From positions 1 to 34,498 of IMG/VR virus record IMGVR_UViG_3300030102_004615: a stretch of 34,498 nucleotides of DNA; one strand, given 5' to 3'. Made by a program: the position numbers and the translations under genes. The notes under the pieces are model-generated. The model was not told the DNA's origin, did no database searches, and worked only from the letters and a program-made list of their open reading frames with translations. Source of the DNA: a virus. Numbering within the stretch: position 1 is the stretch's first letter; each line of letters opens with the position of its first letter. Positions 1 to 8,614 of the stretch are shown piece after piece.

Positions 1-1
1 A

Positions 2-538
2 AACACAGGTTTTCAAAATACTTTTTTTGGTAGAAAAGCAGGTCAAGCACATACTACTGGTAATTCAAGCACATATGTAGGTTATAACGCTGGAAACGCT
101 GTAACAACTGGATCACAGAATACCTTGATCGGTGCATACACTGGAAACAGTAATAACCTAGACATGCGTACAACAAGCAATCGAATAGTAATATCTGATG
201 GTGGTGCTAATCCATTAGTACATGTAGGCTCCACATTTATAAGAGTAGGAGTAAATCAAGGTTTTAGTAATATTGCTGATGATAGTTCTGGTATTTTTAG
301 GTCAGAAAGAGATTCACAGACTTCTTCAGCAGATGCAGATGATTATAAAACATCTGGGTTTTATAGGTTTGATCAAAATGCAGGTGGGCTTCCTGCATCT
401 GGTAAATTTTTTGCAATGGTTATTTTTGGAAATAGTGGAAACGTGACAACTCAAATAGCGGTAGAACTACAAGCAACAACCAGTTATGTTCGCTCATTTA
501 ACTCAGCTTGGTCTTCTTGGGCTAGATTAGATACATAA
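2..538 (+). CDS. Tail fibre protein, C-terminal part (5' end outside window)
   Basis: The frame is open from the first bases, so the gene starts upstream of the window; a TTG at 125 lies inside the frame and is not the start. The visible N-terminal part carries repeated units of the type NTFFGRKAG, TYVGYNAG and NTLIGAYTG, each followed by TTG or a similar turn, a repeat pattern seen in phage tail fibres and trimeric adhesins. The C-terminal 60 residues, with FYRFDQ, an Ala/Val-rich strand and the ending SWSSWARLD-like motif (seen as SSWARLDT), resemble the knob domain of pyocin-type fibres that contacts the cell surface. The role is receptor binding at the tail tip. It lies 10 bases before a small tail-assembly-like gene. 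Fibre identity is fairly sure; the receptor is unknown. Confidence 0.75.
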   Translation, partial: NTGFQNTFFGRKAGQAHTTGNSSTYVGYNAGNAVTTGSQNTLIGAYTGNSNNLDMRTTSNRIVISDGGANPLVHVGSTFIRVGVNQGFSNIADDSSGIFRSERDSQTSSADADDYKTSGFYRFDQNAGGLPASGKFFAMVIFGNSGNVTTQIAVELQATTSYVRSFNSAWSSWARLDT

Positions 539-548
539 GGAAAACAAA

Positions 549-872
549 ATGCAGTATTTATATTTTCAAGAAAATGGTAGACTTCATGTAAGAACTAAAA
601 CTTTAGATGCAGAACTTGCTGAAGAATATCCAAATCCTATAGCTGTTAGTGATGACTATGACATTATGACAGAAGGTGAAGGGGCAGTAGAAGAAGGAAT
701 GCCTAATAAACGTGAGAAAACACGTTCTGAAATAGAAGCTGATATAAGTTATGTAGATAAAAGAGTTGGAGAATATCCTCCAGTCGTAGATCAGTTGGAT
801 AACATTTATCATAATGGGATTGATGCTTGGAAAGCCGACATTAAGGCTATTAAAGATAAATATCCAAAATAA
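549..872 (+). CDS. Small tail-assembly-like protein
   Basis: This encodes 107 residues starting at an ATG preceded by AAGGAAAA. The middle is acidic and charged, and the last 35 residues contain YPPVVDQLDNIYHNG, then a Trp and Lys-rich helix ending in KYPK. That YP..DQLD...G..W pattern recurs in small proteins encoded directly after phage tail fibres (XkdW-like or tail fibre assembly proteins). Position between the fibre and the stabilisation-protein gene supports a tail role, either as a chaperone or as a minor structural part. The function is inferred from pattern and position only. Confidence 0.6.
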   Translation: MQYLYFQENGRLHVRTKTLDAELAEEYPNPIAVSDDYDIMTEGEGAVEEGMPNKREKTRSEIEADISYVDKRVGEYPPVVDQLDNIYHNGIDAWKADIKAIKDKYPK

Positions 873-881
873 AGGATTGAG

Positions 882-3017
882 ATGCCTCTAACTAAATTAC
901 AGTTTCGTCCTGGAATAAATAGAGAAACAACCTCTTATAGTAACGAAGGCGGTTGGTTTGATATGGATAAAACTAGATTTAGATTTGGTTATGCAGAAAA
1001 AATAGGGGGTTGGATTAAAAAATCTATTAACGCATTTTTAGGATCGTGCAGAGCGTTACATCCTTGGGTAGCATTAGATGGAACACAATTTCTCGGTTTA
1101 GGGACACATCTTAAATACTACATTTTAGAGGGTGGTGCGTATAGAGATATCACTCCTATCAGAAAAACAACAACAGATGGGATTACTTTTGCAGCCACTA
1201 ATGGTTCTGCTATTATTACAGCTACAGATACTGGTCATGGAGCGATTGTTGATGATTTTGTAACTATTTCAGAAGCAGTTAGTCTTGGGGGTAATATTAC
1301 TGCAGATGTTTTAAATCAAGAATATATAATCCTTTCTGTACCCGACGCAAACACTTTTACGTTTGAAGCTCGTGTAGCAGGTACTTCTATAGACAGTATA
1401 ACTACAGGAACTTTAAATATGACTGTAGCAGATACTAGCTCTTTTACTCTTGGTGAAACAATAACAGGCAGTACAAGTGGTGCGACTGCTATTTTAACTG
1501 TCGTTGTATCAACCACTGTTATGGGTATAACTATTCCTTCTAACAGTTTTATTGCTACAGAAACAATCACGGGAAGTAAAAGTGGCGCAACTACTACAGT
1601 CACAGTTCCTACTGGAACTACAGGATTAGACCCTACTCCTGTTTTAGCAAATGCTAGTGATACTGGAAATGGTGGAGGTAGTGCAGACGCAGCTTATCAA
1701 GTTACTATAGGCTTAGATACTTCACTCACAGGTAATGGTTGGAATGCAGGAACATGGGGACGAGGTTCTTGGAACTCTGCTTCAAGTTTATCTGTGGCAG
1801 GAGCTACGCTACGAGTATGGAGTCATGATAATTTTGGCGAAGATCTTTTAATAAATGTTAGAGATGGTGGTATTTTTTACTGGGATAAAACTAATGGAAC
1901 AGGGGCAAGGGCAGTAGAACTTTCTAGTTTAAGTAATTCAGATTTAGCTCCTACGATTGCTAAAATAGTTTTAGTTTCTGATGCAGATAGACATATTATA
2001 GCTTTTGGTTGTGATCCTGAAAATGCTATAGGAACGCAAGATCCTTTGTTGATTAGATTTAGTTCACAAGAAAGTTTAACGGAGTGGCGAACTTTACCTA
2101 CAAATACCGCAGGTGATTTAAGGATTGGTTCAGGCAGTGAAATTGTATCTGCGATAGAAACACGTCAACAAATATTGGTTTTTACTGATAAATCACTTCA
2201 TGCCATGCAGTTTATAGGACCACCTTTTACATTCGGCATCAACGCAATATCAGAAAACATAACTATCGCAGGACCCCTTGCAGGCATAGCTGTTGAAGAT
2301 ATGGTGTTCTGGATGGGACGACAAGAATTTTACATTTATAGTGGGTCAGTAACAAGATTACCTTGTACTGTTCGTGATCATGTTTTTAATGATTTTAACG
2401 ACAAACAAATTGAAAAAGTGACTGCTGCAACTAATACTGCATTTTCAGAAATATGGTGGTTTTATCCGAGTGAAACTAGTGATGAAAATGATAAGTATGT
2501 TATTTACAATTATCAACAAAAAATTTGGTATTATGGTAATTTAGATCGAACTGCATGGTTAGATCGAGGTATAGAAACTTTCCCTATAGCCGCAGGATCA
2601 GATAATCATTTGTATGAACATGAAAGTGGTTTTGACGATGGCAGCACTTCTCCCTCTACAGCTATATCTGCACACATAGAATCAAGTCAATTTGATATAG
2701 GTGATGGAGATAATTTTACATTTATCAATAAATTAATACCTGACTTAACATTTAGAAATTCAACGGCTGCTTCACCTAAAGCTACTTTTACGTTAAAAAC
2801 AAGAAATTTTCCTGGAGGAAAATATTTGCAATCTAACGATAAAGTAGTGACTCAATCTTCGGCAGCAACTTCAACAGTGGTAGAGCAATTTACTGATCAA
2901 GTGCATATACGCCTTAGAGGTCGTTCGTTTGCTTTACGAGTTGATTCAGAAGACACAGGGGTAGCATGGAGATTAGGTTCTCCTAGGATAGATATTAGGC
3001 CAGATGGAAAACGATAA
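882..3017 (+). CDS. Phage stabilisation / tail hub protein, P22 gp10-like
   Basis: The product has 711 residues. The opening (FRPGINRETTSYSNEGGWFD, then RFRFGYAEKIGGW) matches the start typical of the phage stabilisation family, whose P22 member gp10 forms part of the short tail below the portal and keeps packaged DNA inside. Residues of about 170-245 form an insert with two copies of an ETITGS.SGAT.T motif, a beta-rich repeat common in marine phage structural proteins. The remainder is beta-rich with many aromatic residues and no predicted membrane segment. The start has an AAAGGA ribosome site. The next gene starts on the A of its stop codon. Family assignment is moderate to good; the exact place in the virion is inferred. 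Confidence 0.65.
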   Translation: MPLTKLQFRPGINRETTSYSNEGGWFDMDKTRFRFGYAEKIGGWIKKSINAFLGSCRALHPWVALDGTQFLGLGTHLKYYILEGGAYRDITPIRKTTTDGITFAATNGSAIITATDTGHGAIVDDFVTISEAVSLGGNITADVLNQEYIILSVPDANTFTFEARVAGTSIDSITTGTLNMTVADTSSFTLGETITGSTSGATAILTVVVSTTVMGITIPSNSFIATETITGSKSGATTTVTVPTGTTGLDPTPVLANASDTGNGGGSADAAYQVTIGLDTSLTGNGWNAGTWGRGSWNSASSLSVAGATLRVWSHDNFGEDLLINVRDGGIFYWDKTNGTGARAVELSSLSNSDLAPTIAKIVLVSDADRHIIAFGCDPENAIGTQDPLLIRFSSQESLTEWRTLPTNTAGDLRIGSGSEIVSAIETRQQILVFTDKSLHAMQFIGPPFTFGINAISENITIAGPLAGIAVEDMVFWMGRQEFYIYSGSVTRLPCTVRDHVFNDFNDKQIEKVTAATNTAFSEIWWFYPSETSDENDKYVIYNYQQKIWYYGNLDRTAWLDRGIETFPIAAGSDNHLYEHESGFDDGSTSPSTAISAHIESSQFDIGDGDNFTFINKLIPDLTFRNSTAASPKATFTLKTRNFPGGKYLQSNDKVVTQSSAATSTVVEQFTDQVHIRLRGRSFALRVDSEDTGVAWRLGSPRIDIRPDGKR

Positions 3018-3328
3018 TGTCAAGAAATTTAGTTTTACCATTTTTCCCTGTTCCACCAGAACAATACGATCAACAATACATGGAAGAAATTGTAAGATCT
3101 TTTTCTATTTATTTGACACAAATTCAAAATCCAGGAGAAGGCAGAAATACACAATTAGTTCTTACTAATTTACAAACACATGATCAAGGGTTAGAAGTAG
3201 GGACTTTATTTATAGATCAAGACACAACTGGGGTGTTTAACAATATAAAAATAACAGTAGCAGATGCTTCTAATGTTAGAGGTAACTCTGCAACAAGTTC
3301 AGTAGGAAGTGTTACGGTAACAGTGTGA
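3017..3328 (+). CDS. Small virion-associated protein
   Basis: This encodes 103 residues and overlaps the stabilisation gene by one base (TAATG), implying translational coupling. The N-terminus (LVLPFFPVPPEQYDQQYM) and the central NLQTHDQGLEVGTLFIDQD resemble small proteins found beside stabilisation-type genes in many marine phages; the C-terminus is Ser/Val/Thr-rich and beta-like. No catalytic motif is visible. It is probably a minor tail or fibre-attachment protein, but no function can be assigned from sequence alone. Confidence 0.6.
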   Translation: MSRNLVLPFFPVPPEQYDQQYMEEIVRSFSIYLTQIQNPGEGRNTQLVLTNLQTHDQGLEVGTLFIDQDTTGVFNNIKITVADASNVRGNSATSSVGSVTVTV

Positions 3329-3351
3329 ATAGTATTAAAAAAATATGTAGG

Positions 3352-3380
3352 TTGCGATATTATATGGTTGACGCTATTAT
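3352..3380 (+). promoter_or_regulatory. Candidate sigma70-type promoter inside virion module
   Basis: TTGCGA at 3352-3357 and TATTAT at 3375-3380 are separated by 17 bases, matching 4/6 and 5/6 of the bacterial consensus. It lies in the only sizeable gap of the virion cluster, ahead of the 549-residue protein gene. In AT-rich DNA such matches arise by chance, so this is tentative. Confidence 0.3.
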
Positions 3381-3415
3381 GAGGTTAGCGTCTATTCAGG
3401 AACTAACGCTTCCTG
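3370..3415 (+). promoter_or_regulatory. Two tandem perfect hairpins in intergenic gap
   Basis: GACGCTA (3370-3376) pairs with TAGCGTC (3386-3392) around a 9-base loop. Four bases later CAGGAA (3397-3402) pairs with TTCCTG (3410-3415) around a 7-base loop. Neither is followed by a T-run, so they are not ordinary intrinsic terminators. The first overlaps the -10 region of the candidate promoter. An RNA-processing site, an mRNA stabiliser or an operator are all possible. Confidence 0.5.
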
Positions 3416-3446
3416 CATATTTCCCCCAGAAAGATATAGGTGAAAA

Positions 3447-5096
3447 ATGCAAGGTATAGAAACATTAGGCTATGAAGTTGTAGAACTTACTCCTGTGGAA
3501 GCTTTAATGTCAGAGGGTGGGATAGCACGACACCAAAAAGCAGCAGAAATGTTAGCAGATTTTGGGCGTAATGGTGATACTTATTTAGTTCACGCTGCTG
3601 AAGGCGAAACAGTTTTACCGTTAGAAGTTTTAGAAAATAACCCTAGACTTAAAAATATGATCTATACCCAAATGGAAGAAATGGGTTTAGAGCCAGAAAG
3701 ATATATTGTTGGTAATGAGTTAAACTCTTTAAACCCAGAAACAGGACAACCTGAGTTTTTTCTTAAAAAACTTAAAAAGCTTGTAAAGAAAACCGTTAAG
3801 AAAATTAAAAAAGTTGTTAAAAAAGTAGCTCCAGTCGTATTAGCTATCGCTGCTCCTGTTTTGCTTCCTGCGATGCCTGTTGCTCTAGCTGCAGGATTAG
3901 GTAGCACCGCAGGTAATTTGATTGCAGGTAAAGGTTTAAAAGATTCATTAAAATCAGGTATAATGACAGGTCTTACCGCAGGTGCAGGAAATATGGTTGC
4001 AGGAGGCAGCTTTTTAGGTTCTAGTGTTGATCCTGGAAATGTAGCAGGATTACAAAAACTAGGCACTATGTTTACACCTGATAACCCATTCACCTCTGCT
4101 GTTTCATCTAAAATTACAGGGGTTGCTGCTGATGTAGCAGGATTAGGCGGTAAAGTAGGTGGTGGTGTATTTAAACAAGATTTTGGTGGAGAACAAATAC
4201 TTCCTGATGTAACACCACCTACTGATACAACAACTGATGTTCTCGATCCTAAAGTTACAGGAGTTACTACTCGTGGATCAGGAGGGCAATCAGTTGATTT
4301 TATGGATGGAGTCAGGAAAGCATTTAAACCTGGAGATGATTATGGGTTTGATGATTTCTTTAAAGAGTATTTAAGTCCAGGACGTAAAGGTATTTCAGCA
4401 GAAGTACAAGAAGGCTACAAACAAGATTTAGCTGCTTTTAATAAAAAGTTTCCCGATGCCTCTGCAACAGATTATACGAGTTTCATAAGCAAACTAGACA
4501 AAAAATATGCTCCTGGAATATTAACTAAATTTGGTCCTGCTGTAGGCACTGCTCTAGCAGGGGGTCTAGCAAGTGATACGATACTAGGCACAAATATTAT
4601 CACTCCACCAGAACCAGAAAAAGTTGATTTAGCTGCACTGCAAAATAAAGGAGCTGATTTACTAGCTTCTGATCCAGGAAAATTTGGTATTGATGATAGT
4701 TATTTAGGTAATAATCCGTTTTATGATCAGATTGGTATAAATCCACCTCCTCTACCTTCAAGTACAGCTCCTGGAGGCATAGCTAGTGTTAACTATGGGC
4801 AATATGCGCCAACTTTTCAACCTAGTCAATCTAATCGACCTAGAAGGTTAATGCCTGAATTTAATATTAATGAGTTTCTAGCATTGCCTCCCGATAAAGG
4901 TGGTTTTGTGTTTGCTGCTTCTGGTGGAGAAATCGTCGGTCCTGGAACACCAACTAGTGATTCAGTACCTGCAATGTTAAGTGATGGTGAATTTGTTATG
5001 AATGCTCGTGCTGTAAAGGGGGCAGGAGGTGGCGATCGTCAAAAAGGAGCAAAACGAATGTATGAAATGATGCGTTCTTTTGAGAGGACTGCGTAA
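3447..5096 (+). CDS. Virion protein with hydrophobic segment (ejection-type candidate)
   Basis: The product has 549 residues. Residues of about 105-128 are a dense Lys-rich stretch of the KKLKKLVKKTVKK type, followed by a hydrophobic Ala/Leu/Val/Gly segment (about 129-200) that could insert in a membrane. The C-terminus has GPGTPTSDSVPAMLSDGEFV and ends in a DRQKGAKRMYEMMRSF-like helix, a signature recurrent at the C-terminus of large marine phage virion proteins. It precedes other large structural genes. A cationic plus hydrophobic make-up would suit an internal protein ejected to cross the cell envelope, but this is inference. The start is ATG after an AGGTGAAAA site. Confidence 0.55.
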   Translation: MQGIETLGYEVVELTPVEALMSEGGIARHQKAAEMLADFGRNGDTYLVHAAEGETVLPLEVLENNPRLKNMIYTQMEEMGLEPERYIVGNELNSLNPETGQPEFFLKKLKKLVKKTVKKIKKVVKKVAPVVLAIAAPVLLPAMPVALAAGLGSTAGNLIAGKGLKDSLKSGIMTGLTAGAGNMVAGGSFLGSSVDPGNVAGLQKLGTMFTPDNPFTSAVSSKITGVAADVAGLGGKVGGGVFKQDFGGEQILPDVTPPTDTTTDVLDPKVTGVTTRGSGGQSVDFMDGVRKAFKPGDDYGFDDFFKEYLSPGRKGISAEVQEGYKQDLAAFNKKFPDASATDYTSFISKLDKKYAPGILTKFGPAVGTALAGGLASDTILGTNIITPPEPEKVDLAALQNKGADLLASDPGKFGIDDSYLGNNPFYDQIGINPPPLPSSTAPGGIASVNYGQYAPTFQPSQSNRPRRLMPEFNINEFLALPPDKGGFVFAASGGEIVGPGTPTSDSVPAMLSDGEFVMNARAVKGAGGGDRQKGAKRMYEMMRSFERTA

Positions 5097-5097
5097 T

Positions 5098-5997
5098 ATG
5101 GCTACAGAAACACAAATTATCCAACAACAAGAATCCCCTGCTGTAGAAGCATACAAGCTCGGGATAATGCAAAAAGCTAAAGAACTTATTGAAAAACCAA
5201 TAGGACTTCCTCAACCCACTACGGTTGGTGCAGATGAAATGACTTTACAAGCCCAACAACTTGCACAGCAAGGAATAGGAGGGTTTCAGCCTTTTCTCCA
5301 AACTGGTGGTCAATTTGTTACAGGTGCAGGTAAACAATTAGCAGGAACAGAAGCTCAATATGATCCTGCTTCTGCACAAGCATTTATGGATCCTTATGAG
5401 GATGCAGTAGTACAACAAGCATTAGCAGATATACAAAGAGCAGGTACTATCGCAGGTCAAACAGATGCAGCTCGGGCAGTTGGTGCAGGAGCATTTGGTG
5501 GTTCTCGCTCTGGTATTGTAGATTCCGAACGTGGTAGAAATATATTAGATCAACAAGCTAGAACAGCAGCAGCATTAAGATCTCAAGGTTTTGGGCAAGC
5601 GATACAACAATCAATGCAAGCTCAAGAGGCTGCATTACAAAGACAACAGGAACAAGCTAAAACATTAGCTGCATTAGGGCAAACTTCGGCAGGGTTAGGA
5701 CAATTAGGACAACAAATGCAAATGACAGATGTAGATGCTCTTGCTAGACTAGGAGCGCAACAACAAGTGCTTGATCAAGCAGCCGCTGATGCACAGCAAC
5801 AATTTCAATTACAACAAATCTTTCAACCTTATCAAAAACTTGGTTTTTACAGCGATATTTTACAAGGCGCACCATCTACATCTATGTCTATTCAACAAAA
5901 TACAGCCCCACGACCTTCTATGCTGAATCAAGTAGTTGGTGCAGGAATCGGTGGGTTAGGCATAGCAAACGCAGCTCAAAATGTAGGGATAATATAA
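5098..5997 (+). CDS. Gln/Ala-rich virion protein
   Basis: I chose the ATG at 5098, one base after the previous stop and preceded by GAGAGGA; an in-frame TTG at 5080 inside the previous gene is unlikely. The 299-residue product is rich in Gln and Ala and largely helical. The region around residues 90-150 (ending GAFGGSRSGIVDSERGRN) is a conserved block seen in structural proteins of many marine podovirus-like phages. The position between two other large virion proteins fits an internal or core protein. The family is recognisable by pattern, but its function is not established. Confidence 0.6.
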   Translation: MATETQIIQQQESPAVEAYKLGIMQKAKELIEKPIGLPQPTTVGADEMTLQAQQLAQQGIGGFQPFLQTGGQFVTGAGKQLAGTEAQYDPASAQAFMDPYEDAVVQQALADIQRAGTIAGQTDAARAVGAGAFGGSRSGIVDSERGRNILDQQARTAAALRSQGFGQAIQQSMQAQEAALQRQQEQAKTLAALGQTSAGLGQLGQQMQMTDVDALARLGAQQQVLDQAAADAQQQFQLQQIFQPYQKLGFYSDILQGAPSTSMSIQQNTAPRPSMLNQVVGAGIGGLGIANAAQNVGII

Positions 5998-8604
5998 ATG
6001 GTAGAATTTGCACAGCGACCTATGGTTGCTCAAGGTATGTCTCCCTCTGCGCCTAATTCAGTTGGGACAGGCATTACCTCTGGACTAGTTCCAGAAAACA
6101 GTGACCCAATAATTCAACAGGGTATGCAACAATTTGAGAATACTGTTGAAAATTTGTATGGGAAAATAGATGAAGCAGAAAATATGGAGGAAGTTATAAA
6201 CTCCATAAGGGGTGATGAACAGCCTATAAAAGCTAGAGTAGATGAACTGGCAGAGTTAGTTGGTGAAAAGGATGCTAAAAAAACTCCTGAATCAGTATTA
6301 GCAGTTATGCAACCATACTTTCAAATACTTGACATGGTACAAGCCCAAGCGAGCGACGCAGCTCCTGGAGGCATTGCAAATGCTCCAATGGCAGGAGGTC
6401 GGCAGTCCACTGTAAATTTTAATGAAGCCTCTCCAATCCAAGCTCCTGGATCGGATGAGGCTGCAATGCGTATAGCTATGGGAGAAACACCAGTTAATTT
6501 TGCACAGGGGGGGTTTAACAATCCTGTAATGGTCGCCAATCCTTTTGGTACGACAAACTACCTTAGTAATTTGCCTGATTATGCAAAAATGGATTTTGGT
6601 AACATTGTGGCAGGAACTGACAAGTTTATGGAACTTTTAGAGCCATATGCTAAAACAGGGCAAACAGATCCTGCAACATTGATGGCTGAACGTGAAAATT
6701 TATTAAGTCCGTTTTTAAAAGAACCAAGAAGTAAAGAAGACATACTAGCTGAACAAATTGGGTTTTTCGGTGATCAAGATCAACAAAATTTAGAAACACA
6801 AGGCGCTTTAGCATTAGCTAAATTTGGAGCTCAAGTTGCTCAAACTCCAGGATCTTTGTTACAGGCTCTAACAAAACCTGTACCTGAGTTTGCTACTGAC
6901 CTAAGTAAAGTTGCTGCTCAAAAAGCAGCCTTAGATCGTGAACAAAAAGAATTTGCTTATACTACAGAGCAAGCGGAGAAAGCACAATTAGAAGGCCAGA
7001 AATTATCGATAGCTATGAGTTCTATAGAAGAAGCAGCTAAAAATGAAAATGATTTAAATAAACTCATTTTTAATGCAAGAGCTGATGCTTTAAGCAAAGG
7101 AGTTGATTTAGAAGAAACAAACGTAGCATTGATAAATACTAAAATACAACAAGCCTATGCTGCTAATAATCAATACGGTACACTAGCCACAGAGACTTGG
7201 GGTAGAGTAAACGATGATGGCACAGTAACCGTAATAGGTGTGCGTAGAACTGATGATGGTCCTCAAAAATTTGATGATGGTAAGTTCTCAAAAATTCCTA
7301 AGGGCTTTACTCCTATGGATGGTACAACTGTAAGAGCTTACGAGGCAGCAGGAAAAATAGATTATTCTGACGCCACAGCTAAAACTATACTGATTCCTGA
7401 CCCTACCACAGAGTCAGGTTTGAGGGAAGTAGCAGGAATTTTCCACAACGGTATATATAAAGTATCTAAAAGTGGGAACCAAGTAGGACCAGATGGTAAA
7501 CCTGATTTTATCCCTGCTCCCAATGGTTTTATTGTAGGAACTAAAGATCTCTTTTCAACTTCTACTGATACAGTTGGTAGAACTACCATCACCTTTAAAC
7601 GAGGACCAAGAGCAGGTCAAACTATTATGACCAAAATGGTAAATACAGGAGATGATATTTACGAGACTGAACTGGAAATTGTAGATGGGCAGTTGGTAGA
7701 AAAAATCGATCCCAATACAAATAAACCAATTATTGTAAAAAATCCTGATGGTAGTCCGAAAGTTCTTATTCCTGCAGGAGCTTCAGTTTCAGTCAATAAT
7801 GCGTTTAAACAAGAAGCTCCTGAATATAAATATTTTGACAGTAACAATAACCCTGTCAGTAGTCCTGTTGAAGGTGGCAGTAGACAATTTGTAAAAGGAA
7901 ATCCTTTAGCTCAAGATTTAGGACCAACAGGTATTAATCCAATGTTGATTACTCCTTCTGCTTATGCCCTAGAACAACGAAAAATCCTTTCATTAAACCA
8001 AGCATTGAACGCAGCAGATGAAGTTATAGAATCTGTATTTAGTTCTGTTGGTCCTATAAATAGTGTGAAATCTTTTGTAAGTAATGCTATAGGCGGTTGG
8101 ACAGATCAAAATGTAGATAAAGCGTTGTTGGATTATTCCAAAACTGCAAGGGGCAGTCAAAATCTTAATTTGTTTGGTAGGGCGTTAGCACGAGCTCTTG
8201 CATTAAGTGACCGATATGCAGTTGCAGAACAAAGGTTAATACAAGAGTTGGCTATTGAACCTGGAGGATTTTTCCAATCTTCTAAAATGTCTGCTGTAAA
8301 ATTAAAGGAACTTGTTCGCATACTACAAAATGACCTAAACTACTCTGTTGCTACTTTAAATGGAGATAATTATGTTGAAACTCAAGCTATGCCTGAGGGT
8401 ACAGCAAACGATCCATTTTTATACAGTGGCTATGGTCAGTTTGATTATTTGAAAATAGCAACAGCGAATGGAGCTAATTTTGACGGTAAATTTATGATTA
8501 TGTCAAATGAAGAGGCAAAAAGAAATTTTCCAAATAACCCAGAAATTTGGGGAGCAGGTGGTCCTGTTCGATTAAAAATTGGTGAAGATATAACTTTTAA
8601 TTAA
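5998..8604 (+). CDS. Large virion protein, probably internal
   Basis: The 868-residue gene starts directly after the previous stop codon. The N-terminus (EFAQRPMVAQGMSPSAP) is Pro/Met/Gln-rich and low in structure, residues of about 230-370 are helical and charged, and the C-terminal part (about 660-790) is a helical block with LARALALSDRYAVAEQRL. It has no membrane segment and no recognisable enzyme motif. The APGGIA peptide it carries near residue 122 also occurs in the 3447-5096 product. The genes from 3447 to 11803 read as one structural operon. I do not recognise a characterised homologue; an internal core or ejection role is inferred from size and place. Confidence 0.55.
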   Translation: MVEFAQRPMVAQGMSPSAPNSVGTGITSGLVPENSDPIIQQGMQQFENTVENLYGKIDEAENMEEVINSIRGDEQPIKARVDELAELVGEKDAKKTPESVLAVMQPYFQILDMVQAQASDAAPGGIANAPMAGGRQSTVNFNEASPIQAPGSDEAAMRIAMGETPVNFAQGGFNNPVMVANPFGTTNYLSNLPDYAKMDFGNIVAGTDKFMELLEPYAKTGQTDPATLMAERENLLSPFLKEPRSKEDILAEQIGFFGDQDQQNLETQGALALAKFGAQVAQTPGSLLQALTKPVPEFATDLSKVAAQKAALDREQKEFAYTTEQAEKAQLEGQKLSIAMSSIEEAAKNENDLNKLIFNARADALSKGVDLEETNVALINTKIQQAYAANNQYGTLATETWGRVNDDGTVTVIGVRRTDDGPQKFDDGKFSKIPKGFTPMDGTTVRAYEAAGKIDYSDATAKTILIPDPTTESGLREVAGIFHNGIYKVSKSGNQVGPDGKPDFIPAPNGFIVGTKDLFSTSTDTVGRTTITFKRGPRAGQTIMTKMVNTGDDIYETELEIVDGQLVEKIDPNTNKPIIVKNPDGSPKVLIPAGASVSVNNAFKQEAPEYKYFDSNNNPVSSPVEGGSRQFVKGNPLAQDLGPTGINPMLITPSAYALEQRKILSLNQALNAADEVIESVFSSVGPINSVKSFVSNAIGGWTDQNVDKALLDYSKTARGSQNLNLFGRALARALALSDRYAVAEQRLIQELAIEPGGFFQSSKMSAVKLKELVRILQNDLNYSVATLNGDNYVETQAMPEGTANDPFLYSGYGQFDYLKIATANGANFDGKFMIMSNEEAKRNFPNNPEIWGAGGPVRLKIGEDITFN

Positions 8605-8614
8605 AGGAAAGCAC

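Noticed and set aside
1440-1610. The two ETITGS.SGAT segments as a DNA repeat
   Set aside because: The similarity is at protein level within one structural domain; the DNA copies are diverged and are better described as a protein repeat.
3662-4093. Minus-strand open frame of 143 codons in the 549-residue virion gene
   Set aside because: Its Pro/Ala-rich sequence mirrors the Gly/Ala-rich coding strand, and no promoter or ribosome site supports it.
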